Positions 1-7,037 of a stretch of DNA of 14,228 nt are shown here, piece after piece. Below the pieces are notes generated by a model. It did no database searches. It was not told the origin of the DNA and saw nothing but the letters and a program-made list of their open reading frames with translations. The translations under genes were made by a program, and so were the position numbers. Position 1 is the first letter of the stretch. Each line of letters opens with the position of its first letter. The DNA is from Nitrospirota bacterium (lineage in GTDB: Bacteria; Nitrospirota; JAOUDF01): positions 1 to 14,228 of the forward strand of contig JAOUDF010000046.1 of assembly GCA_029859385.1 (NCBI GenBank), given 5' to 3'.

Positions 1-720
1 GGTAAGTCCCATGGCCCCTTTGCCAATGTGGTCGTGACGGTCCACCCGGCTGCCAAGGCCCTTGACGCTGTCGTTTACGTGGATTGCCGCCAGCCGGTCG
101 AGGCCGATGATCCGGTCAAACTGTTTCCATGTATCGTGATACCCCTCTTCGGTGGAGAGGTCGTAGCCCGCGGCGAAGGCGTGACAGGTATCGAAGCATA
201 CCCGCAGAAGATCACCTTTCTTCGTTTTCTTAATAATTCCCGCCACCTGTTCGAAGGTCCTGCCGATGTGACTTCCCTGGCCCGCCGTGATCTCGATGGC
301 GATATGTACACCACAGTCGGCGGTTTCGGCATGGATGATGTCGAAGGCCGAGGCGACCCGGGCGATGCCGTAGTCGTCGCCCATTTCCAGAGGCGCACCG
401 GGGTGCATGATAAGTACCGGGATACCAAGGATCGCGCAGCGCTGCATCTCCTCGACAAAGGCCTCGATAGACTTTTTGTACAGGGCGTCGTCGGGGCTGG
501 CAAGGTTGATGAGATAGGCGTCGTGGGCGACGACCGACTTTATGCCGTTGTTGGCTACATTCTTTTTGAACGCCTCCGCCTCACCTTCGGCGAAGGGCTT
601 TGCCTTCCACTGGTTGCTGCTCTTGGTAAAAATCTGCAGCGCGGTGCAGCCGACGGATGCAGCCAGGAGCGGGGCGTTCTGCACGCCGCCGGCGATGGAC
701 ATGTGGGCGCCTAAAAGCAT
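1..720 (-). CDS. nfo: Endonuclease IV (AP endonuclease), C-terminus cut off by window edge
   Basis: Cleaves DNA 5' to abasic sites in base-excision repair; a TIM-barrel enzyme with a trinuclear zinc centre. Reading the minus strand from the ATG at 720 gives 240 open residues running off the left edge; the family is about 280 long, so roughly 40 are missing. The N-terminal family motif GAHMSIAGG is at residues 4-12. Zinc ligands known from E. coli Nfo have counterparts at H66, H106 (HPG), E143 (in EITAGQG), D177 and H180 (CFDTCHAFAAGYD), H214 (HVND), and D227/H229 (GSRVDRHDHIGKG). Only the last ligand (Glu261 in E. coli) lies outside. An AAAAGAG stretch a few bases before the ATG is a plausible ribosome-binding site. 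The gene is divergent from the MFS gene. Identity is clear; the sequence shows no defect. Confidence 0.96.
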   Translation of the reverse strand, partial: MLLGAHMSIAGGVQNAPLLAASVGCTALQIFTKSSNQWKAKPFAEGEAEAFKKNVANNGIKSVVAHDAYLINLASPDDALYKKSIEAFVEEMQRCAILGIPVLIMHPGAPLEMGDDYGIARVASAFDIIHAETADCGVHIAIEITAGQGSHIGRTFEQVAGIIKKTKKGDLLRVCFDTCHAFAAGYDLSTEEGYHDTWKQFDRIIGLDRLAAIHVNDSVKGLGSRVDRHDHIGKGAMGLT

Positions 721-736
721 ATATTCTCTTTTCTGG

Positions 737-765
737 TTGAAGGTTACAAAGGCGTGTAGTATACC
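737..765 (+). promoter_or_regulatory. Candidate divergent promoter region between nfo and the MFS gene
   Basis: The 99-bp gap between the divergent starts holds TTGAAG (737-742), a 17-bp spacer and TATACC (760-765), matching the sigma-70 consensus at 4 of 6 bases in each box and facing the MFS gene. On the other strand the overlapping bases 758-763 read TATACT, a 5-of-6 match to a -10 box facing nfo, though no good -35 box sits 17 bp upstream of it. Both -10 candidates therefore share the palindrome GTATAC at 759-764. This is consensus matching by eye only. Confidence 0.35.
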
Positions 766-819
766 TGCAACGCGAGGCATAAAAAAGCCTTTTGTCTTTT
801 CCGAGTACGGAGCGCCTTG

Positions 820-2106
820 ATGTCCAAAGAGATTGTCGCCCCGCCCCCCGTCGCCCGTCGCGAGATCGCCGCGTGGTGCTTCTTCGACTTCGCCAACTCG
901 GCCTATACCACCCTCATCATCACCGTTGCCTACAGCATCTACTTCACCCAGGTGGTGGCGAAGGAGGGCGGTGAGCAGTTCTGGGGATGGGGCTATTCTG
1001 CATCCATGCTTATCATTGCCCTTATTTCGCCGGTGCTGGGGGCGGTCTCCGACTTCTCGGCCACGAAGAAACGGTTCCTTCTTTTCTTCACTTTCATCTG
1101 TGTAATCGCCACCGGCCTGATGGTCTTTGTGAAAGAGGGCGACGTCTGGCTCGGTATTATCCTGCTGGTGATCAGCAACATCGGCTTTGCGGGTGGCATT
1201 ACCTTCTACAACGCCTTTCTGGTGGAGATATCCGACAGGGATTCCATGGGGCGCATATCCGGCTACGGTTGGGCGGTGGGGTATGTGGGGGGGCTGCTCT
1301 GTCTTGCCCTGGCCTATCCCCTGATGAAGGGCGGTTTCGCTCCTGAGAACCTCGACACCTTCCGTCTCAGTTTTCTGATGACGGCGGCATTCTTTCTGGT
1401 GGCGTCGCTGCCGACGTTTCTCATTTTGAAAGAACGGGCGCGGCCTCTCCCTCTCGCTCCTGGTCAGCACTACTGGGGCGTCGGCTTCAAGCGGGTAAGG
1501 GAGACTCTTCGGGAGATCCGCGGATTCCGCCAATTGACCCGCTACCTGATTGCCTACCTGATCTATACCGACGGCGTCGACACGGTGATAGTCTTTGCGG
1601 CGATCTTCGCAACGGTGACCCTGAAATTTACCTCCCAGGAGGTCCTCATCTATTTTCTCGTCACCCAGATAACTGCCGGTATCGGGGCGTGGGTCTTCGG
1701 GCCCATCACCGACCGGTTGGGCGGCAAGAAGACCATCAACATTACCCTGCTGATCTGGATCGGTGTGGTGCTGGCATCATTCCTTGTCCAGACGAAGACC
1801 CAGTTCTATGTCATAGGACTTGTTGCCGGTATTGCCCTGGGTTCCAACCAGGCGGCCAGCCGGGCGCTTTTGGGCAAGTTTATCCCCTCGGGACGAAATG
1901 CTGAATTTTTTGGTTTCTTCTCGCTGGTCGGGAAGTTTGCGGCGACCATCGGCCCCATTGTCTACGGAGAGATTGCCGCTGCCACGGGGAGTAACCGCCC
2001 CGCGGTCCTCTCCATTGCGGCATTCTTCGTGATTGGCCTGCTGCTTCTTGCGCGGGTGAACGAACCGGAAGGGATAGAGGAGGCGCGGAGGCACGAAACA
2101 GCTTGA
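820..2106 (+). CDS. MFS permease, UMF1 / Atg22-like family
   Basis: A 428-residue multi-pass inner-membrane protein with about 12 hydrophobic segments, the normal size for a major facilitator. The N-terminal stretch EIAAWCFFDFANSAY followed by TTLIITVAYSIYF is typical of the UMF1 family, which is related to yeast Atg22, a vacuolar amino-acid effluxer. A positively charged loop GPITDRLGGKKTINI, near residue 290-305, resembles the MFS loop between transmembrane helices. The substrate cannot be read from the sequence; amino-acid or peptide efflux would be a guess from Atg22. ATG at 820 is preferred because GGAG at 809-812 sits 7 bp upstream; a TTG at 817, directly in front and in frame, would be only 4 bp from it. 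The alanine racemase gene follows 72 bp after the stop, so co-transcription is plausible but no functional link is shown. Confidence 0.88.
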   Translation: MSKEIVAPPPVARREIAAWCFFDFANSAYTTLIITVAYSIYFTQVVAKEGGEQFWGWGYSASMLIIALISPVLGAVSDFSATKKRFLLFFTFICVIATGLMVFVKEGDVWLGIILLVISNIGFAGGITFYNAFLVEISDRDSMGRISGYGWAVGYVGGLLCLALAYPLMKGGFAPENLDTFRLSFLMTAAFFLVASLPTFLILKERARPLPLAPGQHYWGVGFKRVRETLREIRGFRQLTRYLIAYLIYTDGVDTVIVFAAIFATVTLKFTSQEVLIYFLVTQITAGIGAWVFGPITDRLGGKKTINITLLIWIGVVLASFLVQTKTQFYVIGLVAGIALGSNQAASRALLGKFIPSGRNAEFFGFFSLVGKFAATIGPIVYGEIAAATGSNRPAVLSIAAFFVIGLLLLARVNEPEGIEEARRHETA

Positions 2107-2178
2107 TTAGCGGTGCATGTTGCCGCTATACTCATTGCGCCGGTGAAGGCATCCGGCAAGCCGATTAACTGGAGCCTT

Positions 2179-3300
2179 ATGCGTCCTACTGTCGCGGAAA
2201 TAAACCTTTCAGCCCTCGCCCATAACCTCGGCGAGGTTCAACGACTTGCAGCGGGAAAGAAGGTCCTCGCGGTGGTCAAGGCCAATGCCTACGGTCATGG
2301 CGACGTGCGGGTTGCCTCATGCCTGAAGAAACATGGTGCGGAGATGTTGGGGGTTGCCCTTGCCGAAGAAGGTATTCGGCTGAGAGAGGGAGGAATCTCC
2401 GGCGGAATCATAGTGCTGGCGGGTATCTTTGACGATGAGGCGGAGATCTGCATCAAGCATGGTCTCACGCCGGTGGTCTACAGCCTTCGCACGGCCCGTG
2501 CACTGGCCCAAGCCGCAAAAGCCAAAGGTGTTACTCTCGGAGTGCACCTGAAGGTAGACACGGGGATGGGGCGAATAGGCGTGCTGCCCGGCGACGCGGT
2601 TGATGTCGCGGCGGAAATAGCGGCCATGCCGGGATTGAAGTTGGAGGGGATGCTGACCCACTTCGCGGAGGCCGACCTTGCCGATCAGGCTTTTGCGCAG
2701 GAGCAGGCACGGGTTTTTTCGGATATAATTTCTCGACTGGCGGAGCGTGGTATAACCATACCGCTCCGGCATATCGCCAACTCAGCAGCGGTATTTTCAG
2801 CGGGCGAACTTCATCTGAACATGGTGCGGCCGGGGCTTATGCTCTATGGTTATTATCCGGCGCCGTGGATGAAGACGATGAAGCCGGGGGCGGAACTGAG
2901 ACCGGTGATGAGCCTTCGGTCTTCCATCGCCTATCTCAAGCGACTTCCCGCCGGGGCCACGGTGAGCTACGGCAGGACCTGCATGCTTGAGAGGGAGAGC
3001 CTGATCGCGACCATCCCTATCGGTTATGCCGACGGCTATTCCCGGCTGCTTTCTAACAGGGGCGAGGTGCTGATTCGGGGCAAGCGTGCGCCCATAGCGG
3101 GCCGCGTCTGCATGGACATGATCATGGCGGACGTGACCGATATCGAGGGAGCGAGCGAAGGAGACCGGGTAACACTCCTGGGGCGCGACGGCGATGAATT
3201 TATCTCCGCCGATGATATTGCCGAAAAGGTTGGAACTATTGCCTATGAGGTTCTTTGTGGCATCGGGAGCAGGGTGAGGAGAGAGTATGTCGGTGCGTAA
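2179..3300 (+). CDS. alr: Alanine racemase, PLP-dependent
   Basis: Interconverts L- and D-alanine in the cytoplasm, supplying D-Ala for peptidoglycan. The 373-residue length is normal for the family. The PLP-binding lysine is K34 in AVVKANAYGHG (residues 31-41). The second catalytic residue, the tyrosine known as Tyr265 in Geobacillus Alr, is Y264 in ATVSYGRT. PIGYADGYSR and RVCMDMIMADVTD, both conserved in the C-terminal beta-domain, are present. I chose the ATG at 2179: GGAG lies at 2171-2174, and homology to the family begins at once (RPTVAEINLSALAHNL). The frame stays open back to a GTG at 2113, but the 22 extra residues do not look like this family. The gene lies between a permease gene and mlaE with short gaps, probably in one transcript. 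Two small inverted repeats (TAGCGG/CCGCTA at 2108-2128, GCCGG/CCGGC at 2139-2157) lie in the upstream gap without T-runs. Confidence 0.96.
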   Translation: MRPTVAEINLSALAHNLGEVQRLAAGKKVLAVVKANAYGHGDVRVASCLKKHGAEMLGVALAEEGIRLREGGISGGIIVLAGIFDDEAEICIKHGLTPVVYSLRTARALAQAAKAKGVTLGVHLKVDTGMGRIGVLPGDAVDVAAEIAAMPGLKLEGMLTHFAEADLADQAFAQEQARVFSDIISRLAERGITIPLRHIANSAAVFSAGELHLNMVRPGLMLYGYYPAPWMKTMKPGAELRPVMSLRSSIAYLKRLPAGATVSYGRTCMLERESLIATIPIGYADGYSRLLSNRGEVLIRGKRAPIAGRVCMDMIMADVTDIEGASEGDRVTLLGRDGDEFISADDIAEKVGTIAYEVLCGIGSRVRREYVGA

Positions 3301-3318
3301 ATCGGTGACGGTGAAGGC

Positions 3319-4089
3319 ATGACACGTTATCTAGACTGGCTTGGCAGGCGGATTACCTTTCTGATCCAGGAGATGGGGCAGGTCATGATCTTTTTCATGC
3401 AGACCATCCGATGGGTATTCCGCCGCCCCGTGTACATGCGTAACCTCTTCAAGCAGATGGAGGCGGTAGGGGTCAACTCGATACCGGTGGTGCTCATTAC
3501 CGCGACCTTTACCGGCATGGTGCTTGCGTTACAGAGTTATACGGGGTTCAAGCGGTTCAATGCCGAAAGCCTCGTCGGCTCGGTTGTTGCCCTCTCCATG
3601 ACCCGCGAGCTGGGGCCGGTACTCACCGGTCTCATGGTGGCGGGCAGGGTTGGCGCATCCATGGCTGCCGAGCTTGGCACCATGCGGGTAACCGAGCAGA
3701 TAGACGCCCTTACCACTCTGGCGACGAATCCCATCAAATATCTTGTGGTGCCCCGTTTTCTGGCCGGCCTGATCATGATGCCGCTCCTTTGTATCCTCGC
3801 GGACATGGTGGGTATCGTTGGCGGCTACTTCGTGGGAGTAAAGGTCCTTCACGCCAACCCCAATGTCTATATCAGGCGCACCATTGACTATCTCGAACTG
3901 AACGATATTTACAGCGGTATCCTCAAGGCAGCGGTATTCGGCTGCATTATAGCTATAATCGGGTGCTACAAAGGGTTCTATACCGAAGGCGGAGCCGAAG
4001 GGGTCGGAAAGGCAACTACCGGTGCGGTGGTTATTGCCTGCATGATGATCCTGATTGCAGATTACTTTCTTACCGCAATCTTGTTCTGA
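3319..4089 (+). CDS. mlaE: MlaE-family ABC transporter permease (phospholipid transport)
   Basis: Inner-membrane permease of an MCE-type lipid transporter that works with the MlaF ATPase and MlaD in glycerophospholipid traffic between inner and outer membrane. The 256 residues match the family size. The family hallmark is AGRVGASMAAELGTMRV at residues 108-124, followed by TEQIDAL (125-131), the segment expected to contact the ATPase. Hydrophobic segments lie around residues 52-72, 85-108, 145-175 and near the C-terminus. The amphipathic N-terminus (RRITFLIQEMGQ) fits the interfacial helix seen in E. coli MlaE. The ribosome-binding site is not strong: GAAGG is only 1 bp from the ATG, while GGTGA at 3304-3308 is better spaced at 10 bp. 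It starts 18 bp after alr and is followed after 35 bp by mlaF. Confidence 0.94.
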   Translation: MTRYLDWLGRRITFLIQEMGQVMIFFMQTIRWVFRRPVYMRNLFKQMEAVGVNSIPVVLITATFTGMVLALQSYTGFKRFNAESLVGSVVALSMTRELGPVLTGLMVAGRVGASMAAELGTMRVTEQIDALTTLATNPIKYLVVPRFLAGLIMMPLLCILADMVGIVGGYFVGVKVLHANPNVYIRRTIDYLELNDIYSGILKAAVFGCIIAIIGCYKGFYTEGGAEGVGKATTGAVVIACMMILIADYFLTAILF

Positions 4090-4124
4090 TCGAAAATTGA
4101 ACGCCTAATTTCAGGATTGAAGCG

Positions 4125-4907
4125 ATGGAACCGATACAACCCATGATCTCCTGCGTTGACCTTTACAAGTCTTTTGGCAACAACCAGGTGTTGCACGGGC
4201 TGAACCTTAACGTGGCCCGCGGCGAAAGCATGGTGGTCATCGGCGGCAGCGGTACGGGCAAGAGTGTTCTGCTCAAACATATTATCGGCCTTCTCGCCCC
4301 TGACAGGGGCCAGGTATTTGTCGACGGCGACGATGTGAGCCATCTGGATGAAGAGGGGCTCAACAGGTTGCGACAGAAGTTCGGGATGCTCTTTCAGGGC
4401 GCAGCGCTCTTTGACTCAATGACGGTCTGGGAGAATGTAGGTTTCGGCCTCATGCAGCATACGAAGAAAAAGAAGTCGGAGATCAGGGATATCGCGTCCC
4501 AGAAGTTGAAAATGGTGGGGATGGTGGGCGTGGAAGACATGATGCCCGCCGACCTCTCCGGCGGCATGAAGAAGAGGGTGGGCCTGGCCAGGGCTATTGC
4601 CATGGAGCCGCAGATCATCCTCTACGATGAGCCGACAACAGGCCTTGACCCGATCATGGCGGATGTCATCAACGAGCTGATCATCATGCTGCGGGAGGAG
4701 CTGAAGGTGACATCGGTGGCCATTACCCATGACATGGTAAGCGCCTACAAGATCGCCGACCGGCTTGCCATGCTGTACAAGGGGAAGATAATCGAAGTGG
4801 GAACGCCGGGTGAGATAAAGGCGACGGATAATCCCATAGTCAGGCAGTTCATTACCGGCAGCGCAGAAGGGCCGATCACGGCGGGGAACACTCTTGTAGC
4901 GGCTTGA
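4125..4907 (+). CDS. mlaF: MlaF-family ABC transporter ATPase (phospholipid transport)
   Basis: Cytoplasmic ATPase that drives the MlaE permease. Of 260 residues, Walker A is GGSGTGKS at 40-47. The ABC signature LSGGMKKR starts at residue 144; the family typically has LSGGM here rather than LSGGQ. Walker B ends in D168-E169 (LYDEPTTGLDP), and the switch histidine is H202 in ITHDM. The Q-loop is in FGMLFQGAALFDSMTV. The GAALFDSMTVWENVGF stretch is characteristic of the MlaF/Mkl branch and separates it from other ABC ATPases. AGGA at 4113-4116 stands 8 bp before the ATG. mlaE is directly upstream and mlaD 124 bp downstream. The usual small STAS partner MlaB is not encoded next to it. Confidence 0.95.
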   Translation: MEPIQPMISCVDLYKSFGNNQVLHGLNLNVARGESMVVIGGSGTGKSVLLKHIIGLLAPDRGQVFVDGDDVSHLDEEGLNRLRQKFGMLFQGAALFDSMTVWENVGFGLMQHTKKKKSEIRDIASQKLKMVGMVGVEDMMPADLSGGMKKRVGLARAIAMEPQIILYDEPTTGLDPIMADVINELIIMLREELKVTSVAITHDMVSAYKIADRLAMLYKGKIIEVGTPGEIKATDNPIVRQFITGSAEGPITAGNTLVAA

Positions 4908-4944
4908 CGAGGCTGGTCCCGCTGGTTAATACCTGCCTAAGCAG

Positions 4945-4973
4945 TTGCCGAAAAGGTAGTGACGTGCTAGAGT
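4945..4973 (+). promoter_or_regulatory. Weak candidate promoter before mlaD
   Basis: TTGCCG (4945-4950), a 17-bp spacer and TAGAGT (4968-4973) each match the sigma-70 consensus at 4 of 6 bases. This lies in the 124-bp gap between mlaF and mlaD. Such matches occur often by chance; it is listed because the gap is the longest inside the block. Confidence 0.2.
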
Positions 4974-4977
4974 GGGT

Positions 4978-4997
4978 GCCGTTTTGCAGAAAACGGC
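4978..4997 (+). other. Perfect 8-bp hairpin in the mlaF-mlaD gap
   Basis: GCCGTTTT at 4978-4985 and AAAACGGC at 4990-4997 form a perfect inverted repeat around the 4-base loop GCAG. No T-run follows, so it does not look like an intrinsic terminator. It could be an mRNA stability or processing element that sets different levels of mlaEF and mlaD transcripts, or an operator; the sequence alone does not decide. Confidence 0.5.
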
Positions 4998-5031
4998 ATG
5001 AAAGCAGATAAGGACGGGAAAGAGACGAGAG

Positions 5032-6570
5032 ATGCTCAAGATCAGTTCTGAGGCAAAAGTCGGACTGTTTGTTCTTCTGGGGGTGATAATCCTCACCTAT
5101 ATGACCTTTACCGTGAGCGGCCTTCAGCTGGGCGGCGAGACCGGGTATCGCCTCTTTGCCACTCTGGATTCGGTGGCGGGGCTTGAGGAAAAGGCCCCGG
5201 TAAAGATCGCCGGCGTCGAGGTGGGTAAGGTCGAAAAGATATCTCTCACCGACGGCCGGGCGAGGATAACCCTCAGGATCAATCCTGATGTGCAGATACG
5301 CTCCGGTGCCAGGGTTGGACTGAAGGCCACGGGCCTGCTGGGTGACAAATATATGGAGCTGACGCCGGGCCCCATGACCGCGGCATACCTCAAGGATGGC
5401 GATGAGGTGGAACAGACTGAGGCCGTAGCCGACCTCGACAAACTGATCAACCAGTTCTCGTCGGTGGCGGAAGATATCAAGGCGGTCAGCAATTCTCTTA
5501 AAAATTCTTTCGGTACCCAGGAAGGGGAGGAATCGCTCAAGGAGACCCTCGCGAACATCCGCGAACTTACCGCCAATCTCAACCATCTGGTTGCCAACAA
5601 CGATGACAAGTTCAGCCGGACCATGACCAATCTGGACCAGCTTACCGCAAGTCTCAACGAAACGGTGCGGGATAACCGGGCCCCGTTTACCAACACCCTT
5701 GCCAACGTCGAGGAGTTTTCGAAGGCCCTCAAGGCGGACGGGCCGCAGCTGGTCAAGAGCCTCAGTACCCTTTCGCAGAACCTCGATATGCTCATCAGCG
5801 ACAACAAGGCCAACGTGAAAGACAGCCTCGAGAATATCAAAGGAGCAGCGGCCAAGGCTCAGGATGCCATCGACTCCATCAACCGCCTCGCCCAGAAGGT
5901 GGAACGCGGCGAAGGGACCATGGGCAAGCTCTTTACCGACGACAAGGCGTATAACAGCATCGCTTCGGCGGCCGAAGGGATCGACAACTTCATCAAGAAG
6001 CAAGAGGCCTTCAAGACCATCGTCGGCTTCCGCTCCGAGTACCTGACCCACGATTCCGACTGGAAGAGCTACTTCTCGCTGGAGCTCAAGCCGAAAGACG
6101 ACAAGTACTACCTCTTCGAGATCGTCAGCGACCCGCGCGGCAAGCGGAAGGTCAAGGACAGCATGGTCACGGTCAACGGTGTGAATACCTACAGTCAGGA
6201 AGTGACCTATCGGGAACAGGTAAAATTCTCGGCCCAGTTCGTCAAGAGGTTTGACAACAACATCGCTCTCAGGGCCGGCCTTATCGAGTCAAGTGGCGGT
6301 GTCGGACTCGACTACTACATGTTTAACGACAAGCTCAAGCTGAGCGCCGAGGCCTTTGACATGAACGACAACTTTAAGGACAGAGGCAACAAGAATGCCC
6401 ATCTGAAGGCCACCGCCCAGTATAACTTCTTCCGTAATTTCTTCATAAGCGCGGGGTATGACAACCCGCTCAATTCAGATCGCGACAATATCTTTGTCGG
6501 CGCCGGCTTCACCTTCGACGACGAAGACCTCAAGTATATCCTCAAGAGTGTTCCCATACCGGCACGCTAA
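5032..6570 (+). CDS. mlaD: MlaD-like MCE protein with long helical stalk and C-terminal beta-domain
   Basis: Substrate-binding or conduit subunit of the MlaEFD lipid transporter, anchored in the inner membrane and facing the periplasm. The 512 residues are far more than the roughly 180 of E. coli MlaD. In order: a transmembrane anchor (about 9-29); an MCE domain (about 37-115) with the family segment APVKIAGVEVGKVEKISL and GLLGDKYMELTPG; a polar helical region (about 131-325) with degenerate repeats of 21-25 residues; the MCE-associated motif GEGTMGKLFTDD (293-304); and a region from about 328 to 495 made of alternating, aromatic-rich beta-hairpin-like strands (for example VKFSAQFVKRF and FFISAGYDNPL) that resembles an outer-membrane barrel. 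That last reading is inference. ATG at 5032 follows purine-rich GGGAAAGAGACGAGAG. The function call is firm; the symbol is by analogy. Confidence 0.9.
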   Translation: MLKISSEAKVGLFVLLGVIILTYMTFTVSGLQLGGETGYRLFATLDSVAGLEEKAPVKIAGVEVGKVEKISLTDGRARITLRINPDVQIRSGARVGLKATGLLGDKYMELTPGPMTAAYLKDGDEVEQTEAVADLDKLINQFSSVAEDIKAVSNSLKNSFGTQEGEESLKETLANIRELTANLNHLVANNDDKFSRTMTNLDQLTASLNETVRDNRAPFTNTLANVEEFSKALKADGPQLVKSLSTLSQNLDMLISDNKANVKDSLENIKGAAAKAQDAIDSINRLAQKVERGEGTMGKLFTDDKAYNSIASAAEGIDNFIKKQEAFKTIVGFRSEYLTHDSDWKSYFSLELKPKDDKYYLFEIVSDPRGKRKVKDSMVTVNGVNTYSQEVTYREQVKFSAQFVKRFDNNIALRAGLIESSGGVGLDYYMFNDKLKLSAEAFDMNDNFKDRGNKNAHLKATAQYNFFRNFFISAGYDNPLNSDRDNIFVGAGFTFDDEDLKYILKSVPIPAR

Positions 6571-6580
6571 GCGCCGGTAT
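6556..6580 (+). terminator. Hairpin spanning the mlaD stop codon, possible terminator
   Basis: ATACCGGC (6556-6563) and GCCGGTAT (6573-6580) form a perfect 8-bp stem, and the 9-base loop contains the TAA stop at 6568-6570. An inner GC/GC pairing can extend it. Only a weak pyrimidine stretch (CCTTCT) follows, so termination would be inefficient; a role in 3'-end protection is equally possible. Confidence 0.4.
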
Positions 6581-6643
6581 CCTTCTATCGGCATCTGGCT
6601 CGCGGCGTCTGGTGCGGTATTTGCGCTGGCATCTCCTCTCGTC

Positions 6644-6658
6644 CCGCATTTTATGCGG
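6644..6658 (+). terminator. Second small hairpin downstream of mlaD
   Basis: CCGCAT (6644-6649), loop TTT, ATGCGG (6653-6658) is a perfect 6-bp stem. It is followed by the pyrimidine-rich CCTTCCCGGCTCTCT, not a clean T-run. It lies between the mlaD stop and the rpsU promoter, so it may add to termination of the upstream block. The rest of 6571-6682 shows no gene. Confidence 0.3.
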
Positions 6659-6682
6659 CCTTCCCGGCTCTCTATAAAAAGC

Positions 6683-6711
6683 TTGACTAATCGATAATCT
6701 CTTGATAAATT
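6683..6711 (+). promoter_or_regulatory. Sigma-70-type promoter of the rpsU block
   Basis: TTGACT (6683-6688; 5 of 6), a 17-bp spacer and TAAATT (6706-6711; 4 of 6) sit in an AT-rich island of otherwise GC-rich DNA, behind the mlaD hairpins and facing rpsU. Transcription would start near 6718, leaving an untranslated leader of about 128 bases. Confidence 0.6.
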
Positions 6712-6797
6712 TACGATTTCTTTCTGGCAGAGGTGCGCCTTTTCGGTTTCTTTCGATAATCAGTCAGTAATCAACTGTGGAGTTTATATCTGGATAG

Positions 6798-6819
6798 ACA
6801 GGGCGAAGTTCCGGCCTGT
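6798..6819 (+). promoter_or_regulatory. Small inverted repeat in the rpsU leader
   Basis: ACAGG (6798-6802) and CCTGT (6815-6819) can pair just upstream of the rpsU ribosome-binding purines (AGGGGAGGG, 6829-6837 region). Five base pairs is weak evidence. It is noted because ribosomal-protein leaders are often regulated, and this leader is long. I do not recognise a named leader motif. Confidence 0.2.
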
Positions 6820-6845
6820 GTCTTGCGAGGGGAGGGAAGTAGTGA

Positions 6846-7037
6846 ATGTCACCGGTAATAAGGGTGAAAGAGAACGAATCATTCGAAAGCGCAATCAGAA
6901 GATTTAAAAAGCAGTGTGAGAAAGAGGGGGTTATCTCGGAAGTGGCAAAGCGTGAATGCTACGAGAAGCCCAGTATAAAGAAGAAACGCAAGACGCTGGC
7001 CGCAAGGAAGAGGGCCGCAAAGAGGGCTGCGCTGTAA
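6846..7037 (+). CDS. rpsU: 30S ribosomal protein S21
   Basis: Small basic protein of the 30S subunit platform, near the anti-Shine-Dalgarno end of 16S rRNA. The 63 residues are slightly shorter than the usual 65-71. The family signature is visible: PVIRVKENESFESAIRRFKK at the N-terminus, CEKEGVISEVAKRECYEKPS in the middle and a Lys/Arg-rich tail (KKKRKTLAARKRAAKRAAL). A strong purine stretch GAGGGGAGGGAAG precedes the ATG. It is the first gene of the macromolecular-synthesis block, as in many proteobacteria. Its TAA stop shares an A with the yqeY start (TAATG), which suggests translational coupling. Confidence 0.97.
   Translation: MSPVIRVKENESFESAIRRFKKQCEKEGVISEVAKRECYEKPSIKKKRKTLAARKRAAKRAAL

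Noticed and set aside
28..714. Open plus-strand frame of 228 codons at the left end
   Set aside because: It lies opposite nfo, which has clear catalytic motifs on the minus strand; the plus-strand translation has no recognisable motif.
2113..2178. Upstream GTG start for alr
   Set aside because: The 22 added residues have no family similarity and ATG 2179 has GGAG just before it, with conserved sequence starting at once.
4998..5051. 17-codon frame starting at ATG 4998, overlapping the mlaD start
   Set aside because: It has no clear ribosome-binding site (the hairpin lies directly before it) and no leader-peptide character such as repeated regulatory codons.
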